This document shows, one piece after another, positions 48,861-60,619 of a DNA stretch of 64,000 bases (position 1 is its first letter; every line of letters starts with the position of its first letter). This DNA comes from Acanthosepion lycidas (taxonomy: Eukaryota; Mollusca; Cephalopoda; Sepiida; Sepiidae). Where the stretch lies: contig OZ010578.1 in the NCBI GenBank assembly GCA_963932145.1, positions 47,437,058 through 47,501,057 on the forward strand. Reading direction: 5' to 3'. The notes under the pieces were generated by a model. That model searched no databases, had not been told where the DNA came from, and was given only the letters and a program-made list of their open reading frames with translations. The position numbers and the translations under genes are program-made.

Positions 48861-49029
48861 ATAAATAAATGAATAAATAAAGAAATAAAGAAAGAAGAGA
48901 AGAGAAGAGAAGAGAAGAGAAGAGAAGAGAGACGTATTTTGCCTCTCCGGTCAAGACCTCATAAATAATGGATTATTTTGATAAACAACGCATATATTAG
49001 ATGTGCTACTTGGTTTCAGTGAGAAAATG

Positions 49030-49232
49030 AATAAAAAAAAGAAAGAAAGAAAGAAAGAAAGAAAGAAGGAAAGAAAGAAAGAAAGAAAGAAAAAGAAAGA
49101 AAGCGGTGTTCAATGGCACGGTGAAAGAATCAGATACAATTAAATGTAGAAAGAAAGAAAGAAAGAAAGAAAGACAGAAAGAAAGAAAGCGTGTTCAATG
49201 GCACGGTGAACGAATCAGATACAATTAAATGT

Positions 49233-49282
<50 letters not shown>

Positions 49283-49325
49283 CGTGTTCAATGGCACGGT
49301 GAAAGAATCAGATACAATTAAATGT

Positions 49326-49387
<62 letters not shown>

Positions 49388-49507
49388 CGTGTTCAATGGC
49401 GCGGTGAAAGAATCAGATACAATTAAATGTAGAGAGAAAGAAAGAAAGAAGGAAAGAAAGAAAGCGTGTTCAATGGCACGGTGAAAGAATCAGATGCAAT
49501 TAAATGT

Positions 49508-49557
<50 letters not shown>

Positions 49558-49600
49558 CGTGTTCAATGGCACGGTGAAAGAATCAGATACAATTAAATGT

Positions 49601-49643
<43 letters not shown>

Positions 49644-49717
49644 ACGAAAGAAAGAAAGAAAGAAGGAAAGAAAGCGTGTTCAATGGCACGGTGAAAGAAT
49701 CAGATGCAATTAAATGT

Positions 49718-49752
<35 letters not shown>

Positions 49753-49806
49753 AGGAAAGAAAGCGTGTTCAATGGCACGGTGAAAGAATCAGATACAATT
49801 AAATGT

Positions 49807-49849
<43 letters not shown>

Positions 49850-49903
49850 AGGAAAGAAAGGGTGTTCAATGACACGGTGAAAGAATCAGATGCAATTAAA
49901 TGT

Positions 49904-49938
<35 letters not shown>

Positions 49939-49992
49939 AGGAAAGAAAGCGTGTTCAATGGCACGGTGAAAGAATCAGATGCAATTAAATGT

Positions 49993-50035
<43 letters not shown>

Positions 50036-50123
50036 AACAAAAAGAAAGAAAGAACGAAAGAAAGAAAGAAAGAAAGAAAGCGTGTTCAATGGCACGGTGA
50101 AAGAATCAGATACAATTAAATGT

Positions 50124-50154
<31 letters not shown>

Positions 50155-50208
50155 AGGAAAGAAAGCGTGTTCAATGGCACGGTGAAAGAATCAGATGCAA
50201 TTAAATGT

Positions 50209-50255
<47 letters not shown>

Positions 50256-50259
50256 ACGA

Positions 50260-50294
<35 letters not shown>

Positions 50295-50418
50295 CGTGTT
50301 CAATGGCACGGTGAAAGAATCAGATACAATTAAATGTAGAAAGAAAGAAAGAAAGAAAGAAAGAAGGAAAGAAAGCGTGTTCAATGGCACGGTGAAAGAA
50401 TCAGATGCAATTAAATGT

Positions 50419-50464
<46 letters not shown>

Positions 50465-50527
50465 TAAGAAAGAAGGAAAGAAAGGGTGTTCAATGGCACG
50501 GTGAAAGAATCAGATGCAATTAAATGT

Positions 50528-50582
<55 letters not shown>

Positions 50583-50670
50583 AGGAAAGAAAGGGTGTTC
50601 AATGGCACGGTGAAAGAATCAGATGCAATTAAATGTAGAAAGAAAGAAAGAAAGAAAGAAAGAAAGGACT
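49030..50670. repeat. Composite minisatellite: 45-bp core plus variable (GAAA)n, 16 units
   Basis: Sixteen copies of a core beginning GTGTTCAATGGCACGGTGAA and ending CAATTAAATGTAG, each followed by 25-90 bp of GAAA repeats. Cores start near 49104, 49191, 49284, 49388, 49465, 49558, 49676, 49764, 49861, 49949, 50083, 50167, 50295, 50382, 50485 and 50593. A G/A variant (GATACAATT or GATGCAATT) marks sub-families. Lys/Glu-rich frames through it are by-products. Confidence 0.97.
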
Positions 50671-51960
50671 GAATATAGAAATGTTTAACGTCTGTTTCAG
50701 CGAAACGGAAAAAAATTTTTCAATTTCAAATCTTTTCATTATTTAGCCACTTCTTAGAATAATGACCAGCATTCGCATTTATGATTGTCATTGCAATATT
50801 TTGCTGAAATTGTTAAGCTCTAATATTTAACGATGCAATAGGGAAATTTCTACGGATATTTTATTGCCGTAGAACTCGCCAAGAGCTTATTCAATCATTA
50901 ACTTAAGAATTAAAATTCCTCAGAATATTAAAATAGAAAAACCGTGAATTTTCTGGCGTTTTTCTTGTCATACATTATTTGTACATGTATTTGTTTATAA
51001 GACAAAATTTGCGAACAGCCTGCGCAAATTTATGAGCAATTAGTTTAGTATTTAGCACGTTTATCAGTATTAATGTGACTTGTGCAGTCGAGAAAAAAAT
51101 TCTTTTATAATGAGAAATTCTCTATAAATCTCGTGAGACTTTTATAGGTACGCGCAGAAATAACGTAGTATGTTTATCTCTAGTTGGAATAGACACACGC
51201 TTAGATCCCTAAGTCATTTTACACTGTGCTGATGTGTGAGCACTGGCATCGGTATAGTGCAGAGCACAGCGATCTCTGATACCTCCTCTGGCTGGTAGTA
51301 TATGACTTAATAGCTGTAACTAAGGAAATGAGTTTCATGAGAACAGGGGTTCGTTATTACATGCATTTAGTTTACGGCTTTGTTATCTTTTGGACCCGAG
51401 TTTGTCCACTTCTGTTCTACAGAACGATACTGATAGTACCACAGACTGAACATTTGAATAACGAGAAAATTTTAAAGAAAATAGTAAGAAAAAGATCACA
51501 GACTTAAAATCAAAAAGATACAGTCGAAATTTGGAGGTGCCAAAATCAATCAAGTTTTTTGTTTGTTTGTTTAAGGGTATATCAGCACCTTATGAGTCAT
51601 TTAATGCAGAAACTTAATGTTTTGTGAGACTTGAAGAAATAAAAATATGATATATGTTATTCTGCTTTCACAATTGAGTACATGGTAGATGATACTCAGC
51701 TTTTGGGCAAATACATGTTTGCGTGGACATAATTACTAGAGGCGGTGGTATGTGTTTGTTTTATATTGTAGTTTTGTTGAAATTATGTGTTGCAATACAG
51801 TTTGATATCTCTAAAATATTATATGGATTAATGCCATCAAAGAGTTCTTTCATGTTGGTTGTCTGATTGCTTGTTTTTGTTCAATCTCATATTAACCTCT
51901 ATAGGTTATTTAATGCCGAAATCTAAATATTTAATCTGTCTATATCTCTGAGATGAGGTA
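50671..51960. other. AT-rich unclassified stretch
   Basis: No long frame and no recognised repeat. Confidence 0.45.
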
Positions 51961-52012
51961 TTTTACACTATTTTCATTGTTCTGACTGTTGTCCTCATCT
52001 TTATTGCCATGT

Positions 52013-52056
52013 TCACGACGTTTCGGCCGTTGTACGCTCTAGACTTCTTCAGGTGA
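52013..52056 (-). ncRNA. Hammerhead-ribozyme-like motif C
   Basis: Minus strand: stem I TCAC/GTGA; intact core CTGAAGA; stem II partly broken (GTCT against GGCC); then GAAAC; cleavage triplet GTC. This is the copy with the best core. Confidence 0.65.
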
Positions 52057-52149
52057 TTGGAATTTCGAACTGAACCGTTTATTTCGTCAACCGGAAGAGA
52101 TTGTTCTAGTTACACGTGTGGCGATTTGAGTTAAAGGGAGATAACTGAG

Positions 52150-52176
52150 ACACCCGAATGAGGCGTGAAACGTCGT
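52150..52176 (+). ncRNA. Hammerhead-like motif D, shortened
   Basis: CACCCGAATGAGGCG, then TGAAAC and GTCGT. The stem II loop is lost, leaving a compact remnant. Confidence 0.4.
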
Positions 52177-52484
52177 AAATATGGCAATGAAAATGAGGAC
52201 GACAATCTGAAAAATGTAAATAAACTAAATATTTCGTACACATTTTTATGGAATCTACTACATGTATTTTGCACATACTGTTATACATTCAGATAAAGGT
52301 ATGTTTTTTAGATATATAGTTTATGGATCACAAAATGTTTTGTTGGTAATTTTAATATAATATGTCTTTTTATAATTTTTCATTTTTCATTGATTGTCAT
52401 TTTGCTATAAACATGTGTTGTTAGTCATTTTATAATAAAAATTTGCTGTTGATTTTTATTTGGGTGTTCACTATTTGCTGGGAC

Positions 52485-52620
52485 CCTAACTAGTGTTACC
52501 ACCCTGGTTCAGGGTGGAGCTGGGAACAACAGTAATTAAGAGGTGGTTCCACGCTCCTCAAAATCTGCCAATCTCTGGGTCATGGGCCTTGCTGCCGGAT
52601 TTAGTTTATCATTATGTCCA
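52485..52620 (+). mobile_element. Dispersed repeat E copy
   Basis: Plus strand: GTGTTACCACCCTGGTTCAG, AGGTGGTTCCACGCTCCTCA and GGCCTTGCTGCCGGATTTAG, co-linear with the minus copies at 11.5, 13.7 and 14.6 kb. Confidence 0.75.
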
Positions 52621-54203
52621 GGAGGATCAATCAAGTTCGGGAGTGCTTTAATCCGAATACGCATTTGGTTAGCAACTGTTTCCCGCCAAATAAAAAGAAA
52701 TTTCATTAGAAACATAGAACTATGTTCTGAACTGTAATGTAACATCAATCCATATGAAGAAGAGACTTAAGGGCCAACAGATAAAGAAGAACGTTAGATT
52801 ACATAAATGTGATGCTGAGGATACCATGGACTTGTCTTGCTGTTCTAGTAATGTGTTGGCCTCATCGGAATGTTATATGAATTTTTATATATGTATATTC
52901 TAGGGTTAAAAACGGCATCAGGAGACTACAACGTATTACAAACAAAATCACATGAGATTCAACTAAATAAGCATAGAAGAAAAACGATAAATTGTTTTAG
53001 TATACATTTCAGAGAAATGATTGTATATTTTAAAGAAAATATGTGTATAGAGAAATAAATAAATTTGCTTATCTGTTGGTGGCAACATTTTTTTTTTATT
53101 TCAGACTGTCCAAAACATTTGTCTTCTGCGGCGGCCGAAAAACGAAACAGAGTGAAAGTTAAACGATTGTTCTGATGCATCGTGGGAGTATTCTATATTT
53201 TAGTTATTTGTTTTTAATAATCAAAATTTATCTTTCTATATTGTTAATTACTATTCTTATCTGTATTTTTTAATTTTTCTTTTATTATTAATTATTTTTT
53301 ATTTCTGACTACTGCATCGTTTAGTAATACGGATTGGCAGTTATCTAATAATTTGTTTATTGCTATCACTACAGACTGAAAAATGAGTCTATTGGACATT
53401 TTTCCAGTCAAACCAAAGCCTTGAAATACAACTGAAATTATTGATGCCATTGTGTGCCACATTTTTAGATTTCCACTTCATGATTCTTTTATTTTGATAG
53501 TTTTTTGTTTTTTTTAAGAACTTAGCTTGTCATTAAAAAGGCACATTTTGATCTTGTGGTCTTTGATCACGATTAGCTTTGATGGTTCTATTTGGGTGAA
53601 GTTCCCATAAAATTATTATTATTATTATTTGTTGTGGATTCCGAGATGAAAAATCGGTCTCCAATGAATAACAAACGCAAGTATTTAAGATAAGAAATTA
53701 AATGTATTTACACAAAATACAAAAGGTAATGCTGTTAGTAAAATCCAGGAACGCCGGTTAGTATTAATCAAAGATCACTATATATAATCTCGAAGTAAAC
53801 TTCCTTAGAGTCGGGCGTGCTTGTAACTGTGACTTCTACCTCCAACTCAATCACAATGTCTATCTACTGTCCACTCCGTTCCTCTTCTCTATATTCTGAC
53901 TGACTGAGGGTATTTAACGACAGCAGGTCGAGTCCACTTATATCAAAAAGGGGTGGATCACATAATATTGTTGTTATTATTATTATTATTGTTATTATTA
54001 TTATTAATTCACCGTAAGAATTTTAAAATTTTACAGTTTTTTTCCGGAATTGAAATCAACTACGGATGATAATGAATGTTAGAATAAAGAACAAATCGGA
54101 AACGCTTATTAGTTTAAAATGTATCACTTTTTAAGCTTCGTCAGTTGGAAATGAGTTGTGGAAGGGAATGTTCCGACATATTTGTGTACAGTATTTTCTT
54201 TGT
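52621..54203. other. AT-rich unclassified stretch
   Basis: (TTA)n at 53612-53630 and 53965-54006; otherwise nothing recognised. Confidence 0.5.
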
Positions 54204-54562
54204 TTTTCATTGGCCAGATAGATTTCATGTGTTTTCATTGGCCAGTTGGATTTCATGTTTTTTCATTGGCCAGGTAGAATTCATGTGTTTTCATTGGTCA
54301 GGTAGATCCCATGTATTTTCATTGGCCAGATAGATTTCATGTGTTTTCATTGGTAAGGTAGATTTCATGTGTTTTCATTGGTCAGGTACATCTCATGTGT
54401 TTTCATTTGCCATGTAGATTTCATTTGTTTTGATTGGCCAGAGATAACATGTGTTTTCATTGGCCAGGTAGATTTCATGTGTTTTCATTGGTAAGGTAAT
54501 TTTCATATGTTTTCATTGGTCAGGTAGATCTCATGTTTTTTCATTGGCCAGGTAGATTTCAT
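54204..54562. repeat. 28-bp minisatellite (CATTGGCCAGGTAGATTTCATG)
   Basis: About 12-13 units, with variants at the CCAGG/TCAGG and GATTTC/GATCTC positions; some units have 1-bp to several-bp changes. Confidence 0.95.
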
Positions 54563-54853
54563 GTGTATATGTCTTGTGGCGTTAGTGTCTTATGTCCTCT
54601 GGATTCTAGTGAGCATTTTAGTATCTTTCTGGTAGCGTTCGTGAAGATAGCTGTAGAAGAAAAATGGAGAGGGTTTATTGGGATGTTTGCATATCAGAAT
54701 TCTCGTTGGTTTTGGTGTTTTCGGTCGGTGTATTGACTACTGGTTAAATGTACATTTTTAATGTTGGGGTAAGTTCTATGATTGCGGTATAATCGTGAGC
54801 ATCAGTAAATTTCGAGTCAGTTTAATTCTATCCTATTGTTACTAGTGTTATTA
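54563..54853. other. Unclassified stretch
   Basis: Nothing recognised. Confidence 0.4.
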
Positions 54854-54965
54854 TTAGGTTGGTGCAAAAATAATGACGTAATAATGTCGTTTTTGACGTA
54901 TTTGTTAACGTCAAAAAAACGACATTATTACGTCATTATTACGTCATTATTTTGCACCAACCTAA
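54854..54965. mobile_element. Mariner MITE, 112 bp (extended form)
   Basis: Perfect TTAGGTTGGTGCAAAA ends and a large TGACGTAATAATGTCG palindromic core. The right half has TTACGTCATTA in duplicate. Confidence 0.9.
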
Positions 54966-56335
54966 TATATATGACTTTTGAGTGCATCGGGAGTCGTTTG
55001 GTGTGTTGCAGTGAAAGACTTAAGCTACATCATACGCAGGTATCAGCATCTCATATTCTTTAAGTTGAATGAAATTTGCCAATGTGAAAAATTGTGCCTG
55101 GCGTGTGCTTATTGCTGAAAAGATATTAATTAATAATCCATTTAATTTTTTTTCGTAGTAAAGCATGTCTTCTTTTTATTAAGGTGTGTTTTTTAATCAA
55201 ATTTATGGTCTGTTTTATTTCTGGGTATTACAGGAGAGTTCAGTTACTCCAGTGCTGATTCCCAGTAAACAATACAGGTCTATGATTACAGTATATTATT
55301 AATACTGGCACTATTAATATTGCTATTACATATATCATAATCAAATCTGTACGCTCAGTTTCAAATGTCATAATGTCAGGTAGAACTATGGGAATTATGT
55401 AAATTTTATACCAATATTTTCAAATGGCTTTGAAACTCGTTGAAGCCATTCGCAGATTTCGAAACGGAGAGGAAGAAAGATCATGTGTTTATGCCTCCGA
55501 TAAATTTGATTTATAGCTCTCCATATACAGTTCGGCTGCTAAATATTTTGATAACTCGAAATATTAAGTCAATTCTCTAAAAATCAAGTGTTGAACAATC
55601 ATATTATAGCAATTCATTTATACGACAGTCAGTGTAGGAAAGATTTAGAGAAGAGTTGGAACGACGGAGATATAGTTCCACTGAAGAATGCTGAGAATAA
55701 CATGGACCTAACGTGGAGAAAGTTTTAAGGAAAATAGACCCCCCCCCCGCCAAAAAAAAAGTAGACAGAAACAGTTGAAATTTATGTAACACATAAGGAA
55801 AAAAAGAGGTCTTGGTAAATTTGACACTCACAGGATATATTGAACGTTAGATAAGGAGAGGAAAGCATCAATTCAGCTCCCAAGTGAATTTGTGTAAATA
55901 GACGGCTGAACAAGGAATGGGAAAGATAGTATGGGGAACAAATATTTTTTAGAGGTTCAAGGATAGGAAGTTGTGGAGAGCTATGGCCACACATATTCGA
56001 AATGCGTATAATACATAAAAGAAGTATGTAGTATTACCTTATCATTAGGCCTAGCCTAGAAATGTCCGCTATACAAGAAACTATAATTTAAAAAAAATGA
56101 TTAAGAGTTAAACTCAAAACTTTCGCTAATTCATTACACAGTTTGTGTTAAAGATTTTAACAGGTTGACAATTTTTAAGGTTCCAGCTTTACACCGCTGA
56201 ATTGTCCTATTCCCTCCAGTCAAGGCAATAAAGCCACTAAGACTCAGGTCAGTACTGAGCACGAGAGAATATGAGAAAACAAAACAATTAAGGAGAGAAA
56301 ACCACAAAAGACAGAAGATAATGTTTGACATTGCA
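54966..56335. other. Unclassified stretch
   Basis: A C9 run followed by A-rich sequence at 55740-55760. Positions 55610-55700 weakly match 56905-56960 (AGAAGAGTTGGAACGACGGA), a dispersed fragment of unknown type. Confidence 0.45.
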
Positions 56336-56339
56336 TTTA

Positions 56340-56495
56340 AATGTCTGAAAATCAAAATTGACTTGGAGGCAAGAGGTCAAAAAAGAGTTCCACAAGCGAG
56401 AAGTGCGAGTGAAGAAACTATTAGCATAGAACTTACGGTTGCATCTGGCCATTTCAACTGTAAATTGATGAAATCTCGTTGTCCGTCTAGTTCTG
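56340..56495 (-). mobile_element. LINE 3' end fragment (family U)
   Basis: Minus strand gives MARCNRKFYANSFFTRTSRLW and then NSF, and farther on FKCNVKHYL. Same tail as 36225-36365. Confidence 0.75.
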
Positions 56496-56504
56496 CATTT
56501 ACAT

Positions 56505-56506
56505 CC

Positions 56507-56551
<45 letters not shown>

Positions 56552-56553
56552 GT

Positions 56554-56583
<30 letters not shown>
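56505..56583. repeat. (TA)n microsatellite
   Basis: Two TA tracts separated by AGTAATAA. Confidence 0.95.
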
Positions 56584-56584
<1 letters not shown>

Positions 56585-56599
56585 ATAGTCGGCCACTCG

Positions 56600-56900
56600 T
56601 ATTCGAGTTAACCCGTCTACTAGGGCAGCTAGAAAATCCCTATTGCAGAGATGCGCTCAGGCACATTTGTGCTTGTTCAACACCCACAGAGCCAACTGGT
56701 TTCTACTGCAACTATGCAGAGCAGACCTTAGTTAGTGTTTCTGGGAGAGAGTGTGTTATCGAGAATGATCAACAATCTGAACAATACCAGCACACCCAAA
56801 CCCTCAGTCACGATCACTTGTGATCATGCTAGGTCAGCTATTGACGGTCCCAAGCGTTCCGTCTACCCAATTTCACTCACAAGGCTACGGTCAATAATTT
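56600..56900 (-). mobile_element. SINE-D copy
   Basis: Minus-strand relative of 59066-59425, sharing GTGTTGAACAAGCACAAATG and TGCCTGAGC, then TAGACGGAAC. The tRNA-like head is not clear. Confidence 0.65.
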
Positions 56901-57139
56901 TTTCAAAGATGTAGAGAAGAGTTGGAACAACGGAGATGTGTTCCCCAGAAGATTGCTGAGAATACCCTGGGCATAACATGTAAGAAACGTGGAAGTTTTA
57001 AGGAAAAATGGACCACAACATCCAATATATATATAGTCGTGGCTCTCGAGGCACAGTCCTATGGGTAAGGGAAACTTGGATGAGTTCCATCACGGAATAT
57101 GTGAACGAGGGGCGCTATATCGAGTTTAAATCGTTAACT

Positions 57140-57260
57140 CTTCGTCACCCAGGCCAGTTGGTACAGTTGGTATGACGTTTGCCTCATGTCGTAACTGTCC
57201 GGGTCTCAATTCTCAGTAGGGAAATCGCACTGCTGATGAGTCCCAAATATGCTTTCTGCA
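57140..57260 (+). mobile_element. Possible tRNA-like SINE head
   Basis: AGTTGGTACAGTTGGTATGA, then GTCGTAACTGTCC and GGGTCTCAATTC resemble A and B boxes. Single copy in this window; low support. Confidence 0.35.
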
Positions 57261-57317
57261 TTCTGTTGAGGTTTCTTCTAGATTTGATGAATTGCTTGAC
57301 TATATATATATATATAT

Positions 57318-57521
57318 ATACAAGTATACGATTGGTGTATATGGAATGAATTCCAATAACCAACAATTACTATTCTTAAAAGCGTGCTCAATACAAAGTA
57401 GAGCAGATATAATTATTTATTTAAAAAAAAAAAATTATAACATAAATATGTTATAAAATCACTACAAAAATAGCCATTTTGTTTCAACACTCTCGGTGTC
57501 TTATCAAGTGATGACGTTGAT
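57318..57521 (-). mobile_element. Family P copy (left arm with extension)
   Basis: Co-linear with 26782-26990, including GATTGGTGTATATGGAATGA, and ending at GTGATGACGTTGA. It abuts (TA)n at 57301-57320. Confidence 0.85.
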
Positions 57522-57530
57522 CAACAAATT

Positions 57531-57777
57531 CAATCTACCCACGTGCTTCTCCTCAAATACTACCACTTCCACACGTGCTTCTAGACAAACAAGCCCACAT
57601 ACCCACAAGTAGTTCCACTTCCCAACGTGCTTCTGGATAAATAGTCCCACTTTCTCACGTGATTCTGGATAAATAGTCCCACTTCCCCACGTGATTCTGG
57701 ACAAAAAGTCCCACTTCCCCACGAGCTTCTAGACAAATAATTCCACGTTTCCCATGTGCTTCTCAACAAATAGTTCC
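57531..57777. repeat. 32-bp minisatellite (CCCACTTCCCCACGTGCTTC)
   Basis: About eight imperfect units; the unit includes CCACGTG, a perfect palindrome. It starts directly after the family P end. Confidence 0.92.
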
Positions 57778-58335
57778 TCGTACCCTTTTAGCATCAGAGA
57801 AGCGCAAATTTTGTAAATGATGTTAACTATTGATATTCGAATCTTAGCATAAAAAGTAATGATTTTGTCTTCTTGAATGGAATCCTTAGCGTTCAAAATT
57901 AATTCAGTTAGCAAACCAACTCATTTTTTTTTTATTGTTCTCCCAGGGAAACTCTCTTCGTTTTAAACAGTGGCCACCATTTTTTCTCCACTGAATGACC
58001 TATCGCAGTTCTCAGTTAAATTTAATGTTAAGAGAAACACGAAAGAGAGGGTGCTGAAAAGTTATGCGCTTGGCCTACTTCTCACATAGCAGGTGTTCTT
58101 TTGTATTATATAAAGTCTTCTCATTCATTAAAATATTCATATTTGGGAAGTGTATCAAAGTGAGCATCTTTCAACACACCTATTTATCATATTAATCAAA
58201 CCGAGGCAGTCAGCCATATTCGAAGAGTCAAGTGCTTGTGAAAGCCGCCGTTTTTTTTTAAATATTGTAATGTTAACCCTGTACAAGAGCCACTTTAGGA
58301 AGAGGATTAAAAAGTAAGAAGTAAGAGGCAGAGTT
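57778..58335. other. Unclassified stretch
   Basis: Nothing recognised. Confidence 0.4.
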
Positions 58336-58339
58336 TATG

Positions 58340-58735
58340 AGGATATGTGGGGGAAGATAACGGTTAACCCTAGATTGAATGTTTAAGATTGTAGTCATCG
58401 GGGAAACATCCTCTTGGGAGTCGGTTCCACAAAGTATCGGTTCGTGGGAAGAAACTGTTCGAGTGGAACTTACACCAATGGAATATAATTGTAATGAGGG
58501 TGGTTCGCTACGATGTCCGTACAAGGATTTTTTTTTGGCCGTGCCGGTTGGAACTGGTTGAACACTGTAATGTAGTTCATCTGAATACGTTCCATGGAAA
58601 TAGCGATAGGATAGCCAGAACCTTGCACCGCTTCGTCTGTGGGAAAAGGGTTGTATGATGTAAAATAATTCATCACTCACAAGGACGCGGAGACGCTTTT
58701 GGACTCTATCGAGACTGGTAGCTTCATGGCCTCAT
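58340..58735 (-). mobile_element. LINE 3' region fragment (family T)
   Basis: Minus strand shows RYFHGTYSDELHYSVQP, then in other frames FFPRT-type and SRVNRYLP tail sequence. Frames are broken by A/T-run changes near 58530. Confidence 0.72.
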
Positions 58736-59065
58736 ATAGCAGCAGTACTCTGATCTGGTTCTTGTAAAGGTAGAGAACAGCAGGAGGCGCCAGGTACTTA
58801 CTGGAGCGGTAGAGGTAACCAACAATGATTTACATGTTAGGGTTAATGTTATGCCACTGAACATATTGTATCAGTAATCATTAAAATTATAAAATGTTGT
58901 ACATAAGGAAGATGGAATATAGAAATGATGTCTATCTCGTTGCCACTTTCCGGAGTTGGTCAAATATCTAAGTATCGCTACTTTTCTATTGTGCATCCAT
59001 ATGGGTTCATTCTCATACATAAGGCATATTAAACAAAGCGTACAATATACAATAAATTGACAAGC
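58736..59065. other. Probably more LINE T sequence plus unclassified DNA
   Basis: Positions 58736-58860 continue without a break and may be upstream ORF2 sequence of the same LINE, but I see no diagnostic motif. Confidence 0.35.
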
Positions 59066-59425
59066 GTGGTTAGAACGTTCGCTTTCTGACCATGAGACCC
59101 GCGTTCGAATGTTACCATTTTCGATTTTTAAGGAAACTGACTTCTTGATGTTATCATTCCCTTTGTCTGAAAACAATACCACGGTTTGATCCAAACCTTA
59201 TAGACGGAACCCTTGTGGAGTCATCGTGACCGAGGGTTTGAGTGTGCTAGACATGTAGATCACGCTGGATGACGCGCTCTCTCCCACAAACTGTAACTAA
59301 GGTCCCCTCAGTATAGTTGCAATATAAATCCACATGTGTGCTTTGTGGGTGTTGAAAAAACACAAATGTGCCTGAGCAGGCGTCTGCAATGTGTGATTAG
59401 CTAGCCGCCCTAGAGTGGCATCCAT
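59066..59425 (+). mobile_element. SINE-D copy
   Basis: TTCTGACCATGAGACCCGCG, B-box CGTTCGAATGTT, then GACTTCTTGATGTTATCATT and ATAGACGGAACCC, co-linear with 25060-25318. Continues to TGCCTGAGCAGGCGTC. Confidence 0.75.
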
Positions 59426-59748
59426 TTACAATATACAGTTATTATGAAATCTTTATATGATACTTTCTTCTGCCAAATGTTATTACAGAATTGTAATATG
59501 CCTATGAAATCTATGCAGGTGATACCACAGTTATGGTGTCACTTTCAAAAATCTAGATAACTCGACCTGGAATTTGAAGTCTGTTCTGACCTAGCTCTAA
59601 CAGCTCAATATCGGGGAAATGTCTTGTAATATCGAATGACTTGAAAGCCAAGCTCGTTTTTCTTCCGTCATGATGAAGGGTTGTAATGCTGCTTCTTGCT
59701 TTGAACGTCTGTTGAGACTAAAGTCCTCTCCGCACCTCAAGTGGAACT
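59426..59748. other. Unclassified stretch
   Basis: Nothing recognised. Confidence 0.4.
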
Positions 59749-59750
59749 TA

Positions 59751-60612
59751 CAGTGCTGTTCGATAAAAGTGACTCACCTGATTTCTTTTTACTAAATGTT
59801 CTCTTCTCCGATGAAACGAAAGTTGAGCTAAATTCAAAGGATAAGCGATCTAAAATCCGAAGAAGAATCTTTGAAAGCTCTTTGAATTTAGCAGTAAGTA
59901 CTGTCAAGCATCCGTTCAATATAATGTTCTGAAGATGCTTTTCTTTTCATGGAACTGGTTTCTTAAAATCTATTGAAAAGACCCGAAGGAGCGAGCAGTA
60001 CAAGAGAATTTTAGAGTCTTGTCTGCTCCCTTCTGCTGAAAGGGTGCAAATTGACCCCACCAAGCTCATTTTTATGCCGGAGAATGCTCCTTGTCACAAA
60101 TCAAAATTAATGAAGGAATACTTTGATGAGAAGCAGGCGAGTGTTATGACATGGCCGCCCCTATCTCTTGATCTCAACCCCATAGAAAACTTATGGAGCA
60201 TTATAAAGTACAGGCTTTCGAGAAAGCAGTTGAGCAACAAAGAGGATTTAATTGGGAATTCCATATCCCAATGGAATTCAAGGCTTAGAGATGAGATTTG
60301 CCAGAACCTAATCAAGTCAATTCCAAAAAGGGTTGAAAAGGTTATTCAAAATAAAGGAGGACCCATAGATTATTAATTATTTCGAACTATATTACCTATT
60401 ATAAATAAATTATACCTCTATTATTCCCTAAATCTCATTTATATCCAAAATTATAATTATCAATAGAATACCTTAGGGTGAGTAAACTTTTTTACTAGGT
60501 GGTCGAGAAGGGGTGTTTATATTACTAAGATTAGTTTGTCCCCCAAAACAATAGGTGAAAAGTTTTTAAGTAAAAAAAAAACCCGGTGAGTCACTTTTAT
60601 CGAACAGCACTG
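59751..60612 (+). mobile_element. Internally deleted Tc1 element (862 bp) with intact ends
   Basis: The ends CAGTGCTGTTCGATAAAAGT (59751) and complement (to 60612) are perfect inverted repeats of at least 28 bp. TA flanks both (59749-59750 and 60613-60614). Inside is a piece of Tc1 transposase whose DNA-binding N-terminal half is deleted, so the left repeat is fused almost directly to the catalytic domain. Confidence 0.93.
59785..60376 (+). pseudogene. Tc1 transposase, catalytic-domain fragment
   Basis: DDE transposase of the Tc1/mariner superfamily, which cuts and rejoins DNA at the element's ends. One frame runs from the left repeat to 60376 with a single in-frame TGA at 59930-59932. The first catalytic Asp is in VLFSDET (codon at 59810). 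The second position lies in FMPENAPCHKS, where the expected Asp is Glu. The third, Glu, is in DLNPIENLW. Second and third are separated by 34 residues, the DD34E spacing of Tc1. The N-terminal helix-turn-helix region is absent. Loss of that region, the stop and the changed Asp make it non-functional. Confidence 0.9.
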
Positions 60613-60619
60613 TATATGC

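Larger units (their letters stand above)
51965..52230. mobile_element. Penelope-like pseudo-LTR pair in divergent orientation, second locus
   Basis: The minus-strand copy (to about 52110) and plus-strand copy (about 52145-52225) share GAAACGTCGT, ATGGCAAT and GAGGAC.ACA.TC. Its minus copy aligns with the plus copy at 42520-42665, including TTCAGTTCGA.ATTCCAATCAC. Confidence 0.65.

Noticed and set aside
49104-50670. CRISPR-like array (conserved repeats with variable spacers)
   Set aside because: The spacers are all (GAAA)n and the setting is an animal genome; it is a minisatellite.
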